A DNA stretch of 38,046 bases, from assembly GCA_017610005.1 (NCBI GenBank), contig JAFCCU010000011.1:1-38046 (forward strand), written 5' to 3'. Position 1 is the stretch's first letter. The number at the start of each line of letters is the position of its first letter. The notes beneath the pieces were generated by a model. It saw only the letters and a program-made list of their open reading frames with translations. It did no database searches and was not told the origin of the DNA. The stretch is from Candidatus Woesearchaeota archaeon. GTDB taxonomy: Archaea; Nanobdellota; Nanobdellia; Woesearchaeales; B29-G15. The translations under genes and the position numbers were made by a program. Shown here one piece after another: positions 1-8,402 of this stretch.

Positions 1-1
1 G

Positions 2-85
2 GAAGTCTGGAGTGAAAGATATTGTGCCTCACACCTTATGCCCCAATGGTATAAAATTTCTGATTACGAATGGAAACACAGATGA
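2..85 (+). CDS. possible C-terminal end of an unrecognised gene (partial)
   Basis: An open frame enters from the window edge and stops with TGA at 83-85. Its last residues are rich in Trp, Tyr and His (ending WYKISDYEWKHR), which looks more like real protein than the competing open frame 3 that stops at 102-104. Too little is visible to name a family, and neither frame is proven. If real, it ends about 24 bases before the promoter of the next gene. Confidence 0.3.
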   Translation, partial: EVWSERYCASHLMPQWYKISDYEWKHR

Positions 86-108
86 ATTAGGGTTGATTTT
101 GTAAAAAC

Positions 109-118
109 ATATAAAAAC
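109..118 (+). promoter_or_regulatory. TATA box for the epimerase gene at 140
   Basis: The sequence CATATAAAAA is centred about 27 bases upstream of the ATG at 140. That is the usual archaeal TATA-to-start distance, so transcription would begin at or within a few bases of the start codon. No ribosome-binding site precedes the ATG, which fits a leaderless message. Confidence 0.55.
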
Positions 119-139
119 CCCTTTTCAATCTCATTTAAT

Positions 140-1081
140 ATGGAAACAATTCTTGTAACAGGGGCTGCAGGGTTTATTGCAAGTCACTTAAGTGAAGCGC
201 TTTTAGAAAAAGGCCACAAGGTTATTGGTATTGATAATTTACATCCTTATTACGATATAAAACAAAAGGAAGCTAATTTAGAAATTTTAAAGAAGTATCC
301 TAATTTTACTTTTTACAAAGCAGACCTTCGTTATTTAGAAGAGTTAAAGGAAGTTTTTTCAAAGCATAAATTCGATAGAATCGCACACATTGGGGGGAAT
401 GGGGGTGTTCGAGCATCTTTAGAAGATCCAGAATATTACCAAGAAACAATTGTGGGCGGTACAACTCACCTGTTAAGATTGGGCAATGAACAAGAAGTGA
501 AAAACTTTGTATTTGCCTCCTCATCAAGTGTTTATGGGAATAGAAAAACAGTTCCATTTAAGGAAACTGATAATGTTGATAATCCGGTTTCACCTTACGC
601 GGCATGTAAAAAAGCTGCTGAATTAATGGGATATGCTTGGCATTATTTATATGGGTTAAATGTAACTTGCCTTCGGTTTTTTACAGTGTATGGCCCAAGG
701 GGGAGGCCAGATATGGCTCCTTTTAAATTTGTAAAGCGGATCTCTGAAGGAACTCCAGTGATTAGGTATGGGGATGGGTCGAGTCAGAGAGATTACACTT
801 ATATTGCAGATGTTGTGAAGGGAATTGTTGCAGCTCTTGAAAGACCTCTTGGTTATGAAATAATCAATCTAGGCAATAATAAACCAATTGCATTAAATGA
901 TTTTATTAAGACTATTGAAGAGATTACTGGAAAAAAAGCAATTATTAAGGAAGAGCCAATGCCAAAGGCAGATGTACCAATAACTTATGCAGATATTAGT
1001 AAGGCAAAAGAACTTTTAGATTTTGAACCAGTTACACAAATTAGAGAAGGGATGGCTAAATTTTGGGAATGGTTTAAGTAA
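140..1081 (+). CDS. NAD-dependent epimerase, UDP-glucuronate 4-epimerase-like
   Basis: A 313-aa extended short-chain dehydrogenase/reductase. The N-terminus has the Rossmann signature TGAAGFIASH (residues 7-16), then an IDNLHPYYD stretch typical of UDP-glucuronate 4-epimerases, an SSSSVYG active-site strand, and the catalytic YxxxK in YAACK. Known relatives interconvert UDP-glucuronate and UDP-galacturonate using bound NAD. One oddity: the segment usually read as HLAAQAGVR is here HIGGNGGVR, with the two alanines replaced by glycines. The gene stands alone with its own leaderless-type promoter, 88 bases before the nonulosonate operon. The precise sugar substrate cannot be read from sequence; UDP-glucose or UDP-GlcNAc epimerase is the alternative. 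Confidence 0.85.
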   Translation: METILVTGAAGFIASHLSEALLEKGHKVIGIDNLHPYYDIKQKEANLEILKKYPNFTFYKADLRYLEELKEVFSKHKFDRIAHIGGNGGVRASLEDPEYYQETIVGGTTHLLRLGNEQEVKNFVFASSSSVYGNRKTVPFKETDNVDNPVSPYAACKKAAELMGYAWHYLYGLNVTCLRFFTVYGPRGRPDMAPFKFVKRISEGTPVIRYGDGSSQRDYTYIADVVKGIVAALERPLGYEIINLGNNKPIALNDFIKTIEEITGKKAIIKEEPMPKADVPITYADISKAKELLDFEPVTQIREGMAKFWEWFK

Positions 1082-1098
1082 CTATAATTTTAGTAAAC

Positions 1099-1106
1099 TT
1101 AAAAGG
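1099..1106 (+). promoter_or_regulatory. TATA-like box and leader of the nonulosonate operon
   Basis: TTAAAAGG at 1099-1106 is a plausible archaeal BRE/TATA element about 70 bases before the ATG at 1170, implying a leader of roughly 40 bases. The leader has a small inverted repeat, CCTCT at 1136-1140 and AGAGG at 1156-1160, with inner AAAA/TTTT complementarity. Its 3' arm merges with the GAGGGAG ribosome-binding site, so folding could mask that site. The regulatory role is only a suggestion. Confidence 0.4.
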
Positions 1107-1169
1107 TATTTTATTATTCCGAAAAATTAATAAATCCTCTAAAAGTAGTTTTGTAAGAGGGAGATACTT

Positions 1170-2345
1170 ATGGGAAAATTAGTTTATTGTAAAAAATGTG
1201 TCATACCTAATTCAAGACCAAAGATTGATTTTGATGAGGAAGGGATTTGTGGTGGATGCAGGGGTGCTATGGAAAAGGCGCATGAGATTGATTGGGTAAA
1301 ACGAGAATCGGAATTAAAGGAACTTTTTGATAAATTTAGAAGTAAAGGTGGTTCTTCTTACGATTGTATTGTTCCAGTTAGTGGTGGGAAGGATAGTATT
1401 TTTCAAGTTCACATGGTTAAAAATGTTTATAAAATGAATCCATTGTGTGTTACTTTTAGAACTGATGCTAGAACAAGGCTTGGTGAGCATAATATCCAGG
1501 CATTAAGAGATATGGGTGTGGGCCATATTGATTATTCTCCTAATCCTGTTGGGATCAACAAATTAGCACTTAAGAGTTTTAGAATATATGGAGATAACGC
1601 ACTTGCAGATCATTGGGCAAGCTGGGCTATTGTTGCAAGGGTGGCCATTAACTTTAAAATTCCTCTTGTTATCTGGGGAGAGAACCCTGAAATGGAATAC
1701 GGTGGACCAGATGAAGAAAGAGAACTCTCAACATTGGGGCTTAAATTTTTAAAAAAACAAAATATTTTGAAAGGCACGACAATTCATGATTTTATTGATG
1801 AGGATCTTAAACTCTCAGAAGTAGTATCTTTAATTCATCCAACACAGGAGGAGATGGATGCAGTAGATTATACTCCTATTTTTTTAGGTTATTACCTCCC
1901 TTGGGATTGTGAGAGAAATGTGGAGATTGCGAAGGAATATAATTTCAATGTGAGAGAAGAAGGTCCAATAATGGGGTTATATGACTATTCAGATTTAGAT
2001 TGTAAAAATATTGTAATTCATCATTATATAAAATTTTTAAAATTTGGATTTAATAGAGTTACTGATAACTGTTGTAATGAGATAAGAAAAGGAAGAATGA
2101 CAAAAGAAGAAGCAATTAGATTAGTGGGAGAACGAGATGGGGCGTTACCCCCAAGAGAGTATGTTCTTCACTTCTGCGATAGGACAGGTATAAGTGAAAG
2201 AGAATTCTGGGAAATCTTAGAAGGATTTAGAAATAAAGATATTTGGTATAAGGATAGTGATTCCAAATGGCAGTTGAATGGTTGGATTGGCGGAGAGAAA
2301 ATACCAGAAGAATGGAGAAATCCTCTTGAAAAAGGAGATCTCTAG
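1170..2345 (+). CDS. N-acetyl sugar amidotransferase (WbpG/PseA family)
   Basis: A 391-aa protein with an N-terminal zinc-binding-like cluster (CKKCVIP near residue 8 and CGGCR near residue 27) and the PP-loop ATP-pyrophosphatase motif PVSGGKDS near residue 69. This is the architecture of WbpG, PseA and LegX-type enzymes, which convert an N-acetyl group on a sugar into an acetamidino group using ATP and ammonia. WbpG normally works with HisH- and HisF-like ammonia-supplying partners; none is encoded in this window, so it may resemble stand-alone PseA or use a distant partner. It is first in a plus-strand operon with NeuB and cytidylyltransferase genes, suggesting an amidinated nonulosonic acid. 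Start chosen at ATG 1170 behind GAGGGAGA. Family assignment is firm, substrate is inferred. Confidence 0.88.
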   Translation: MGKLVYCKKCVIPNSRPKIDFDEEGICGGCRGAMEKAHEIDWVKRESELKELFDKFRSKGGSSYDCIVPVSGGKDSIFQVHMVKNVYKMNPLCVTFRTDARTRLGEHNIQALRDMGVGHIDYSPNPVGINKLALKSFRIYGDNALADHWASWAIVARVAINFKIPLVIWGENPEMEYGGPDEERELSTLGLKFLKKQNILKGTTIHDFIDEDLKLSEVVSLIHPTQEEMDAVDYTPIFLGYYLPWDCERNVEIAKEYNFNVREEGPIMGLYDYSDLDCKNIVIHHYIKFLKFGFNRVTDNCCNEIRKGRMTKEEAIRLVGERDGALPPREYVLHFCDRTGISEREFWEILEGFRNKDIWYKDSDSKWQLNGWIGGEKIPEEWRNPLEKGDL

Positions 2346-2385
2346 GCAAACTTTTTATAATTTAATGCATTTTAATGGAAGTTAT

Positions 2386-3486
2386 ATGAAAGAGATTAAT
2401 ATTGGGGGAAAATGGATTGGTGGGGACCACCCTTGCTTTTTAATTGCAGAGATAGGAATTAATCATAATGGGAGTTTATCTATTGCAAAACAATTGTTTG
2501 ATGAGGCTGCCAAAGCGGGGTTTGATTCTGTCAAACTTCAAACATTTAAAGTTGATCAATTATTTCACCAAGATGCAGGAGAAGTAAATTTCGCAGGTTC
2601 TACTTATTCAATAAGGGAAATTAATAAGAAATATGAATTAAAAGAAAAATGGATTCCTGAATTAATTGATTATGGGAGGAGATTTGGTCTTGTGGTTTTT
2701 TCAAGTGTTTGTGATGAGGACTCAGCGGATCTCCTTGAGAAGTATGATGTACCGGCATACAAATTTACTTCAACGGGCATTACCCATCTTCCGTTAATTG
2801 AACACGTTTCAAAAAAAGGAAAACCAGTTATATTCTCCACTGGAGCAAGTGTATTGGAAGAAGTTAAAGAAGCATATTCTGTAGCTTCAAAATATACCCA
2901 AGATATAGTTTTTCTTCATTGTATTGTTTCTTATCCAACTCCACTTGAATATTCGAATTTATTAGTTATTAAAACATTAAAAGAGAATTTTCCTGATGCA
3001 ATAATTGGTTTTTCAGATCACTCTGAACATCCGTTTAAAGCACCGGTTGGAGCAATTGCCTTAGGAGCAAAAGTTATTGAAAAACACATTACCCTTGATA
3101 AAAATATGCAGGGTCCAGATCAATTTTTTGCCATTGATCCTAATGAGATGAAGGAATTTGTAAGCAAGGTGAGGGAAGCTGAGAAAAAATTAAAAGAAAA
3201 AGAAGAAATTATTGTTGAAGAGTCTTTGCTGGGGACCTCAGATAAAAAAGTGTATGACATTGAGGAATATAGCAAAAGGTTTAGTAATAGAAGTTTATAT
3301 GCTTCAAAAGATTTAGAAAAAGGCATGGCGTTAACTAGAGCAGATTTTTTAATAGTGAGGCCAGGCAATATGGCTAAGGGATTGCCGCCTAGCTACTTGA
3401 GTAAACTGTTAAGTGGGGAGTATGTTCTTATAAATGATATTTTAGCTAACAATCCAATTACAAAAGAAGACATCAAAAAAAAATGA
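2386..3486 (+). CDS. neuB: N-acetylneuraminate/pseudaminate/legionaminate synthase (NeuB family)
   Basis: A 366-aa enzyme condensing phosphoenolpyruvate with a hexosamine to give a nine-carbon 2-keto acid. Visible marks are CFLIAEIGINHNGS near the N-terminus, FDSVKLQTFK, STGAS, GFSDHSEH and EKHITLD in the TIM barrel, and a C-terminal SAF (antifreeze-like) domain beginning near SNRSLYASKDLEKG. The frame is open back to 2278, inside the preceding gene, but the family normally starts just before the IxIGxxxIG strand, so ATG 2386 is preferred. Its stop overlaps the next start by 4 bases (ATGA). The pairing with a PseG-like domain next door points to a pseudaminic- or legionaminic-type product rather than sialic acid proper, but the isomer cannot be decided here. 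Confidence 0.9.
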   Translation: MKEINIGGKWIGGDHPCFLIAEIGINHNGSLSIAKQLFDEAAKAGFDSVKLQTFKVDQLFHQDAGEVNFAGSTYSIREINKKYELKEKWIPELIDYGRRFGLVVFSSVCDEDSADLLEKYDVPAYKFTSTGITHLPLIEHVSKKGKPVIFSTGASVLEEVKEAYSVASKYTQDIVFLHCIVSYPTPLEYSNLLVIKTLKENFPDAIIGFSDHSEHPFKAPVGAIALGAKVIEKHITLDKNMQGPDQFFAIDPNEMKEFVSKVREAEKKLKEKEEIIVEESLLGTSDKKVYDIEEYSKRFSNRSLYASKDLEKGMALTRADFLIVRPGNMAKGLPPSYLSKLLSGEYVLINDILANNPITKEDIKKK

Positions 3487-5069
3487 AGACATTAGTTATT
3501 ATCCAAGCAAGATCTGGTTCAAAGAGATTACCTAATAAAATTAATCTTCCATTAGGGAATAAAACTCTTCTTCAATGGGCCGTAGAGGGGGCAGTTAAAA
3601 GTGAATTTCCTGTAGTTGTTGCAACATCAAATAAATTTGCAGATGATTCAGTAGAAAAATTATGCAAAAAGTTAGGTGTTGGATGTTTTAGGGGTTCAGA
3701 GGAGAATGTACTTTTAAGGATAGTTGAATGTGCAAAAGTAAATAATGCAGAAATTATAGTAAGAGTTTGTGGAGATCAACCATTTCTTGATTTTGAGGTG
3801 TTAAAACGAGCTGTAAAAGAGTACAATGAATTTAAACCAGATTTACTAAATACTCGAACAATTCCTGTTCTTCCTCAAGGGATTGATGTTGAGGTTGTGT
3901 CAAGGCAATTACTAGAAGAGGTGTTGTCAAAAACAACTAAAGAATACCATTTAGAACATGTTACAAGTTATCTTTATGAGAATAATTACACAATAAAGAA
4001 TATTTCTTTATTACCTGAGCTTTTCAGACCAGAATTAAAATTGACAATTGATACTAAAGAAGATTTGGATTTTGCTAGAAGAATTGTTCAAAAGCTTGGG
4101 GAAAAAATTACTACAAGAGAGATAATCTCACTTCTAGAGAATAACCCTGAAATTTACAAGCTCACTAATAAGAAAGGAATAATGTTAGTAAGTGCTGGAA
4201 AAGAGTATGGTGTTGGGCACATTTCAACAGCACTTGAATTAGTAAAAGAACTTCCTTTAGAACTTGAGTTAGTGATTGTTACAGATGAGCCAAATCATGA
4301 ATTTGTAACAAAAGCAAAAACAATTGTAAAAACTCACGTGATTGGATTTGGAGGTATTCTTGAAAAATTAAAAAAATTCAATCCAGAGTTTGTATTAGTA
4401 GATATGGATTCAAGAACTTATGATAAAGAATTGATAAAAAAACTGCCAGGGGAGGTTATATTATTTGATGTTTTAGGGGATGTTGATTACAATGTTCAAA
4501 TGATTTTTAATCGAAATCCAGATGAAAGTAAACATAATTATCTGGGATCAAAAGCAATTATCTATACTGGATTAAAATATGTAAGCCTTGGTATAATTAA
4601 GAAAAGAATAATACCAATAGAAAAGGTTGATAAAATTTTTGCATCCTTTGGTGGAAGTGATCCTTGCGGATTCTCAGAAAAGATTCACCAAGAAAATATA
4701 ACTCTTGCAGTTTTTGATGAATCAAGAAGAGCAGCACTTGCAGGTGCAGTTGCTCCAATAGATTTAAACAATGAACTAGCTGAGTTTGATTTAATAATTT
4801 GTAGTGGCGGGACAACTTTACTTAAGGCAATGGCTACAGGAGTTCCAAGAATTGCAATTCCTCAAAATGAATACGAAGCTAAACAAATTGAATTTTTAGA
4901 GAATAATGGGGTTGTAGTTTATTTGAGAGATTTAGGAAATTTAAATCAGAAAATAGCTGGGTTGACTCCAAAAAAGTTAAATGCTCAGGTTGAGAATGGA
5001 TTAAAGATGATTGATGGAGAAGGTACAAAAAGAATTGCTCAACGAATTTTATTCTTTCTTGCACGCTAA
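3483..5069 (+). CDS. fused SpsF-type cytidylyltransferase and PseG-type UDP-sugar hydrolase
   Basis: A 528-aa two-domain protein. Residues 1 to about 220 are a SpsF-like nucleotidyltransferase (IIQARSGSKRLPNK at 6-19, then VCGDQPFLD), expected to make the CMP-nonulosonate. Residues from about 235 onward are a PseG-like GT-B hydrolase: SAGKEYGVGH carries the conserved His, followed by FASFGGSDP and a CSGGTTLLKAMATGVP nucleotide-sugar loop. PseG removes UDP from the hexosamine intermediate, the step before NeuB, so one polypeptide would hold the reactions flanking the synthase. The last gene of its operon, it overlaps the convergent aminotransferase by 21 bases. The dehydratase and N-acetyltransferase steps (PseB/PseH-like) are not seen in the window. 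Confidence 0.85.
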   Translation: MKTLVIIQARSGSKRLPNKINLPLGNKTLLQWAVEGAVKSEFPVVVATSNKFADDSVEKLCKKLGVGCFRGSEENVLLRIVECAKVNNAEIIVRVCGDQPFLDFEVLKRAVKEYNEFKPDLLNTRTIPVLPQGIDVEVVSRQLLEEVLSKTTKEYHLEHVTSYLYENNYTIKNISLLPELFRPELKLTIDTKEDLDFARRIVQKLGEKITTREIISLLENNPEIYKLTNKKGIMLVSAGKEYGVGHISTALELVKELPLELELVIVTDEPNHEFVTKAKTIVKTHVIGFGGILEKLKKFNPEFVLVDMDSRTYDKELIKKLPGEVILFDVLGDVDYNVQMIFNRNPDESKHNYLGSKAIIYTGLKYVSLGIIKKRIIPIEKVDKIFASFGGSDPCGFSEKIHQENITLAVFDESRRAALAGAVAPIDLNNELAEFDLIICSGGTTLLKAMATGVPRIAIPQNEYEAKQIEFLENNGVVVYLRDLGNLNQKIAGLTPKKLNAQVENGLKMIDGEGTKRIAQRILFFLAR

Positions 5070-6212
5070 TTTAATATTGCGAATTGCTTTTTCAAGTTCT
5101 GGCATAGACGCTGCAAAATGCATTCTGATGTGTCCTTCTCCTTGCTTTCCAAAAGCAGTTCCAGGAACTACTGAGACTTTTGCATGCTCTAAAAACAAAT
5201 CAGCAACCTCCTCTGAGGATCCAAGCCTTGATATATCTGGGAATAAGTAAAATGTGCCTGGTGGGGGCAAACAAGATATGCCACATTCCTTTAAACCAGT
5301 TAGCATAAATGTTCTTCTTTTTGTATACTCTTTAAGCATTAATTGTACATCTGCTTCAGCTTCAAATGCCTTAACTCCTGCAGCCTGTGCAATGCTTGTT
5401 GGACAGGTTGCAGTTTGTTGTTGAATTTGGATCATTTTTGAAATAATTGGTTTGGGGCCAACAACATAACCGAGCCGCCATCCAGTCATTGCATAAGTTT
5501 TTGAAAATGAGAATACAGATATTATTCGGGGGGCCATGTTGGGCAGTGATGCAATACTTACATGAACAGTTCCATCAAATAAAATTCTTTCATAAGTTTC
5601 ATCAGATATAATCAGTAAATTATGCGCCTGTGCAATCTTAGCAATTTCAATTAATTCTTCTTTAGAAATTGTTTGCCCCGTGGGATTGCATGGGTAATTT
5701 AGTAAAATTACCTTTGTTCTATTAGTAACTAAATTAGCAAGAGCAGTTATATTAATTTTAAAGTCATTTTTTGCAGGGCAGTGGTAGTGAACACTAATTC
5801 CTCCTAAATATTCAATAATATTGGAAAAACTTCCCCAGGAGGGATCAGGTATTAAGACTTCGTCCCCTTTATTAATGAGGGTAGCAAGAGCATAGTAAAT
5901 CCCTTGTTTGGCTCCCGGGGTTACAATAATCTCCCCGAGGTTTGAATTAATTCTATTTTGAGACTCAAGCTTATTGATAATTGCTTTTTTTAAATCAGGG
6001 ATGCCAGAACTACTAGTATATTTTGTTAAACCATTTGACATAGCCTGTGTTGCCGCATCAATTATAATCTTTGGAGTAATAAAATCTGGCTCTCCAATTT
6101 CCATCCTTATTATATCTACTCCAGATTTGATAAGCTTTTTAACATTGTCTGCTCTTCCAATAGTAGAAGAAGATTTAATGCGATGGGCCCGTTCTGAAAA
6201 GAATTTTTCCAT
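5049..6212 (-). CDS. class I/II PLP aminotransferase (AspB-like)
   Basis: A 387-aa fold-type-I aminotransferase. Signatures are IRMEIGEPDF near the N-terminus, YTSSSGIPDLKKAI, the cofactor-binding NYPCNPTGQ, ISDETYE, and SFSKTYAMTGWRLGY with the Schiff-base lysine. Known relatives transaminate aspartate, aromatic or other 2-keto acids. The frame extends to a GTG at 6221, but that GTG is part of a GGTGA ribosome-binding site placed 5 bases before ATG 6212, so the ATG is chosen. It is the last gene of the minus-strand operon and starts 5 bases after the DegT-ATP-grasp gene ends. In this setting it may make the amino acid that the ATP-grasp domain attaches; that is inference. General amino-acid metabolism is the alternative. 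Confidence 0.82.
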   Translation of the reverse strand: MEKFFSERAHRIKSSSTIGRADNVKKLIKSGVDIIRMEIGEPDFITPKIIIDAATQAMSNGLTKYTSSSGIPDLKKAIINKLESQNRINSNLGEIIVTPGAKQGIYYALATLINKGDEVLIPDPSWGSFSNIIEYLGGISVHYHCPAKNDFKINITALANLVTNRTKVILLNYPCNPTGQTISKEELIEIAKIAQAHNLLIISDETYERILFDGTVHVSIASLPNMAPRIISVFSFSKTYAMTGWRLGYVVGPKPIISKMIQIQQQTATCPTSIAQAAGVKAFEAEADVQLMLKEYTKRRTFMLTGLKECGISCLPPPGTFYLFPDISRLGSSEEVADLFLEHAKVSVVPGTAFGKQGEGHIRMHFAASMPELEKAIRNIKLACKKE

Positions 6213-6217
6213 TTGTT

Positions 6218-8401
6218 TCACCTGGTAATTATTAATCTTGAATCACAAAGCTGGTTGTAGTAATCTAATGCTTCATCTAATGAGTTGGCAGTAACAATAA
6301 AATATCCTGCACGGTCTCCTCCTGCCTTGACTTCATTAACAATATCTCCAACTTTTTTAAATGATTCGCAAGCATGGACATATTCTAGCTCACTGGTTTT
6401 GTTGCATGGGCTAGTATCAATCACCTTTCCTGGTTTAGCAATGATAAATCCAAGCACTACTCCCTTTTCATTACATTTTTTAAAAGTAAAATGTTTACCA
6501 AGTAAAATTTCTGTTAGCGCTTTTGTTTGATTAGTACAATTAAATAAAGGAAGACAGTCACTTGGTATCCTCCCTCCACCTGGCCGTGAAGCAATCTCAA
6601 ATAACACTGGGCCATTTTTAGTGTAACAAATTTCTGCATGGACTGCCCCATTTTTTAGGCCTAAACTTTTTGCTGCTTTAGTTACTTCATTTATGACTTC
6701 AATTTGTTGTTTTTCAAAAAGCTGTGAAGGGTAAAAAACTGCAAGATCAACTCTTACTGGTTCAGGAGTTTTTATTTTCTGTGAGATTCCAAATATTGTA
6801 ACATTACCATTTTGGATAACCCCCTCTACAGAATGCTCAGTGCCAATAACGCATTCTTCAATTAAGATATTCTCATCGTATTTTATTGCCTCATTAAACG
6901 CTTCGTGCAATTCTTGATTTGAGTTAGCTTTTTGGATTCCTCTGCTAGCACCCATGTTTCCACTTGGCTTGATAATCACTGGGTAACCTATTTCCAAGGC
7001 CGCATTTTTAGCTTCTTTTAGTGAGTGAATAAGTTTAAATTTTGGGATTTTTACCCCCTCTTTTTTCCAAATGTTTCTCATTTGCAATTTCTCTATACTG
7101 GCAAGGGCAACCTCTTCTGAGTTAGTAACCAAATTTAATGCATTTGCTACATATGCAGCGGTTAAAACCCCATAGTCATTTACAGCCATTATTGCATCAA
7201 CATCATATTTTTTAGCGATTTGCAAAACCCCATTTTTGTCTATAATGTCTACAACTTCAAAATAATTAGCGAGAGCCTTCCCAATTGGATTCTCATCTCG
7301 GTCAACCAATAATACCTTTGCACCAACAGATTGAATAATTGGAATCGCAGGTGCATAAAAATGAGACCCTCCGAGAAGCAAAACTATTTGGGGTTTTTTT
7401 AATCTTGATTTGACAATTTTTATGGTTTCATCTAATGGTTCTTTTTCAAGTATGTTAGGTGTTAAGATAAAATTGATTATATGATTTTTTGCATATATTG
7501 CATTTGGGAATTCAGAATCTTTTTGATTGCTAAATACTCTATTAATTGGAGTATACAAAGTACCAACCCATAAGTTTTTTTCTCTTAAATCTCTTACAAT
7601 TTTATCCCTTTTTATGGAGGAGTTAACAAAAAAACACCCCCTGTGGATTCCTGGTCCAACTACTTTAAGTTCTGGAAGTTCTTTACAAAGAGTGGTAAGG
7701 GTAGCTTTTCTTTTTTCAAGATTAGTTTCTAGATTGGATAAGGCTTCATTGATATATTTTGTTTTAGAATTATCATATTTGAAGATGAAAAGAGTTTTGT
7801 ATTCTTCAAAATCATCAATTTTTAAATTCTTTTCAAGTGCATTATTCATTAAATAGTAGAATTTCTCAGATTTGTTAAGTTGGACCTCTGGTAATTCACA
7901 TTCTATTTCTTTAATTTTTTTAGCAAGCAAAGGATCATTTGTTAAAACCGCCCCTCCGTAGCCTGCATCTACAAGCTTGGTTTTTCCAAAACTAAAAATG
8001 GTGGCATCTCCTTTGCCCCCCAAACCATTTTCAACTGCTTGGGCGCAATCTTCAATAATAAATATATCATGTTTTTTTGCAAGGGTGATAATTGGCTCCA
8101 TTTTTATTTTCGTTCCAAAAATATGGGGTGCGATTATCACTCTTGTATTTGAGGTTATTTTTGGTTTTACTGTACTGATATTAATATTGCAGTCTTCACC
8201 AACATCACAAAATATGGGGTTAAGCTTAGCAAGTTTAGTTACAACGCCAGGGCTTGGACAGAGAAATGAGGGCATAATAACTTCACTTCCTTCTGGTAAA
8301 TTAAGGGCTTTTAAAATTAAATAAATTGCAGTTGCTCCTCTTCCAGTTAAAACACAATTTGTTAGCCCTGTCAGTTCCATTAATTTTATTTTTAAATCCA
8401 T
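6218..8401 (-). CDS. DegT/DnrJ-type aminotransferase fused to an ATP-grasp ligase
   Basis: A 727-aa fusion. Residues 1 to about 335 are a DegT/DnrJ/EryC1-like PLP domain, with FIIEDCAQA and FSFGKTKLVDAGYGG, whose second lysine (about residue 142) matches the PLP-lysine position. Residues from about 338 are an ATP-grasp enzyme: an N-terminal Rossmann-like part (VLLLGG), the ATP-binding YPVIIKPSGNMGASRGI, ILIEECVIGTEHSVEG, and the Mg-binding AEICYTKNGPVLFEIASRPGG. ATP-grasp ligases join a carboxylate to an amine through an acyl phosphate. A plausible job is aminating a keto-sugar and acylating the new amine, but neither substrate is visible. The open frame reaches 8449; ATG 8401, one base after the previous stop, is preferred. 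Confidence 0.82.
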   Translation of the reverse strand: MDLKIKLMELTGLTNCVLTGRGATAIYLILKALNLPEGSEVIMPSFLCPSPGVVTKLAKLNPIFCDVGEDCNINISTVKPKITSNTRVIIAPHIFGTKIKMEPIITLAKKHDIFIIEDCAQAVENGLGGKGDATIFSFGKTKLVDAGYGGAVLTNDPLLAKKIKEIECELPEVQLNKSEKFYYLMNNALEKNLKIDDFEEYKTLFIFKYDNSKTKYINEALSNLETNLEKRKATLTTLCKELPELKVVGPGIHRGCFFVNSSIKRDKIVRDLREKNLWVGTLYTPINRVFSNQKDSEFPNAIYAKNHIINFILTPNILEKEPLDETIKIVKSRLKKPQIVLLLGGSHFYAPAIPIIQSVGAKVLLVDRDENPIGKALANYFEVVDIIDKNGVLQIAKKYDVDAIMAVNDYGVLTAAYVANALNLVTNSEEVALASIEKLQMRNIWKKEGVKIPKFKLIHSLKEAKNAALEIGYPVIIKPSGNMGASRGIQKANSNQELHEAFNEAIKYDENILIEECVIGTEHSVEGVIQNGNVTIFGISQKIKTPEPVRVDLAVFYPSQLFEKQQIEVINEVTKAAKSLGLKNGAVHAEICYTKNGPVLFEIASRPGGGRIPSDCLPLFNCTNQTKALTEILLGKHFTFKKCNEKGVVLGFIIAKPGKVIDTSPCNKTSELEYVHACESFKKVGDIVNEVKAGGDRAGYFIVTANSLDEALDYYNQLCDSRLIITR

Positions 8402-8402
8402 T

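Noticed and set aside
3-104. Alternative partial coding frame at the left edge
   Set aside because: Open to a stop at 102-104, but its residues are less protein-like than those of the frame ending at 85 and it runs almost into the TATA box at 109-118.
2278-2385. Longer N-terminus for the NeuB-type synthase
   Set aside because: The extra 36 residues overlap the amidotransferase gene and precede the conserved family start; ATG 2386 fits better.
5011-5250. Small plus-strand open frame at the convergent junction
   Set aside because: It is antisense to the well-supported class I aminotransferase and has no motif.
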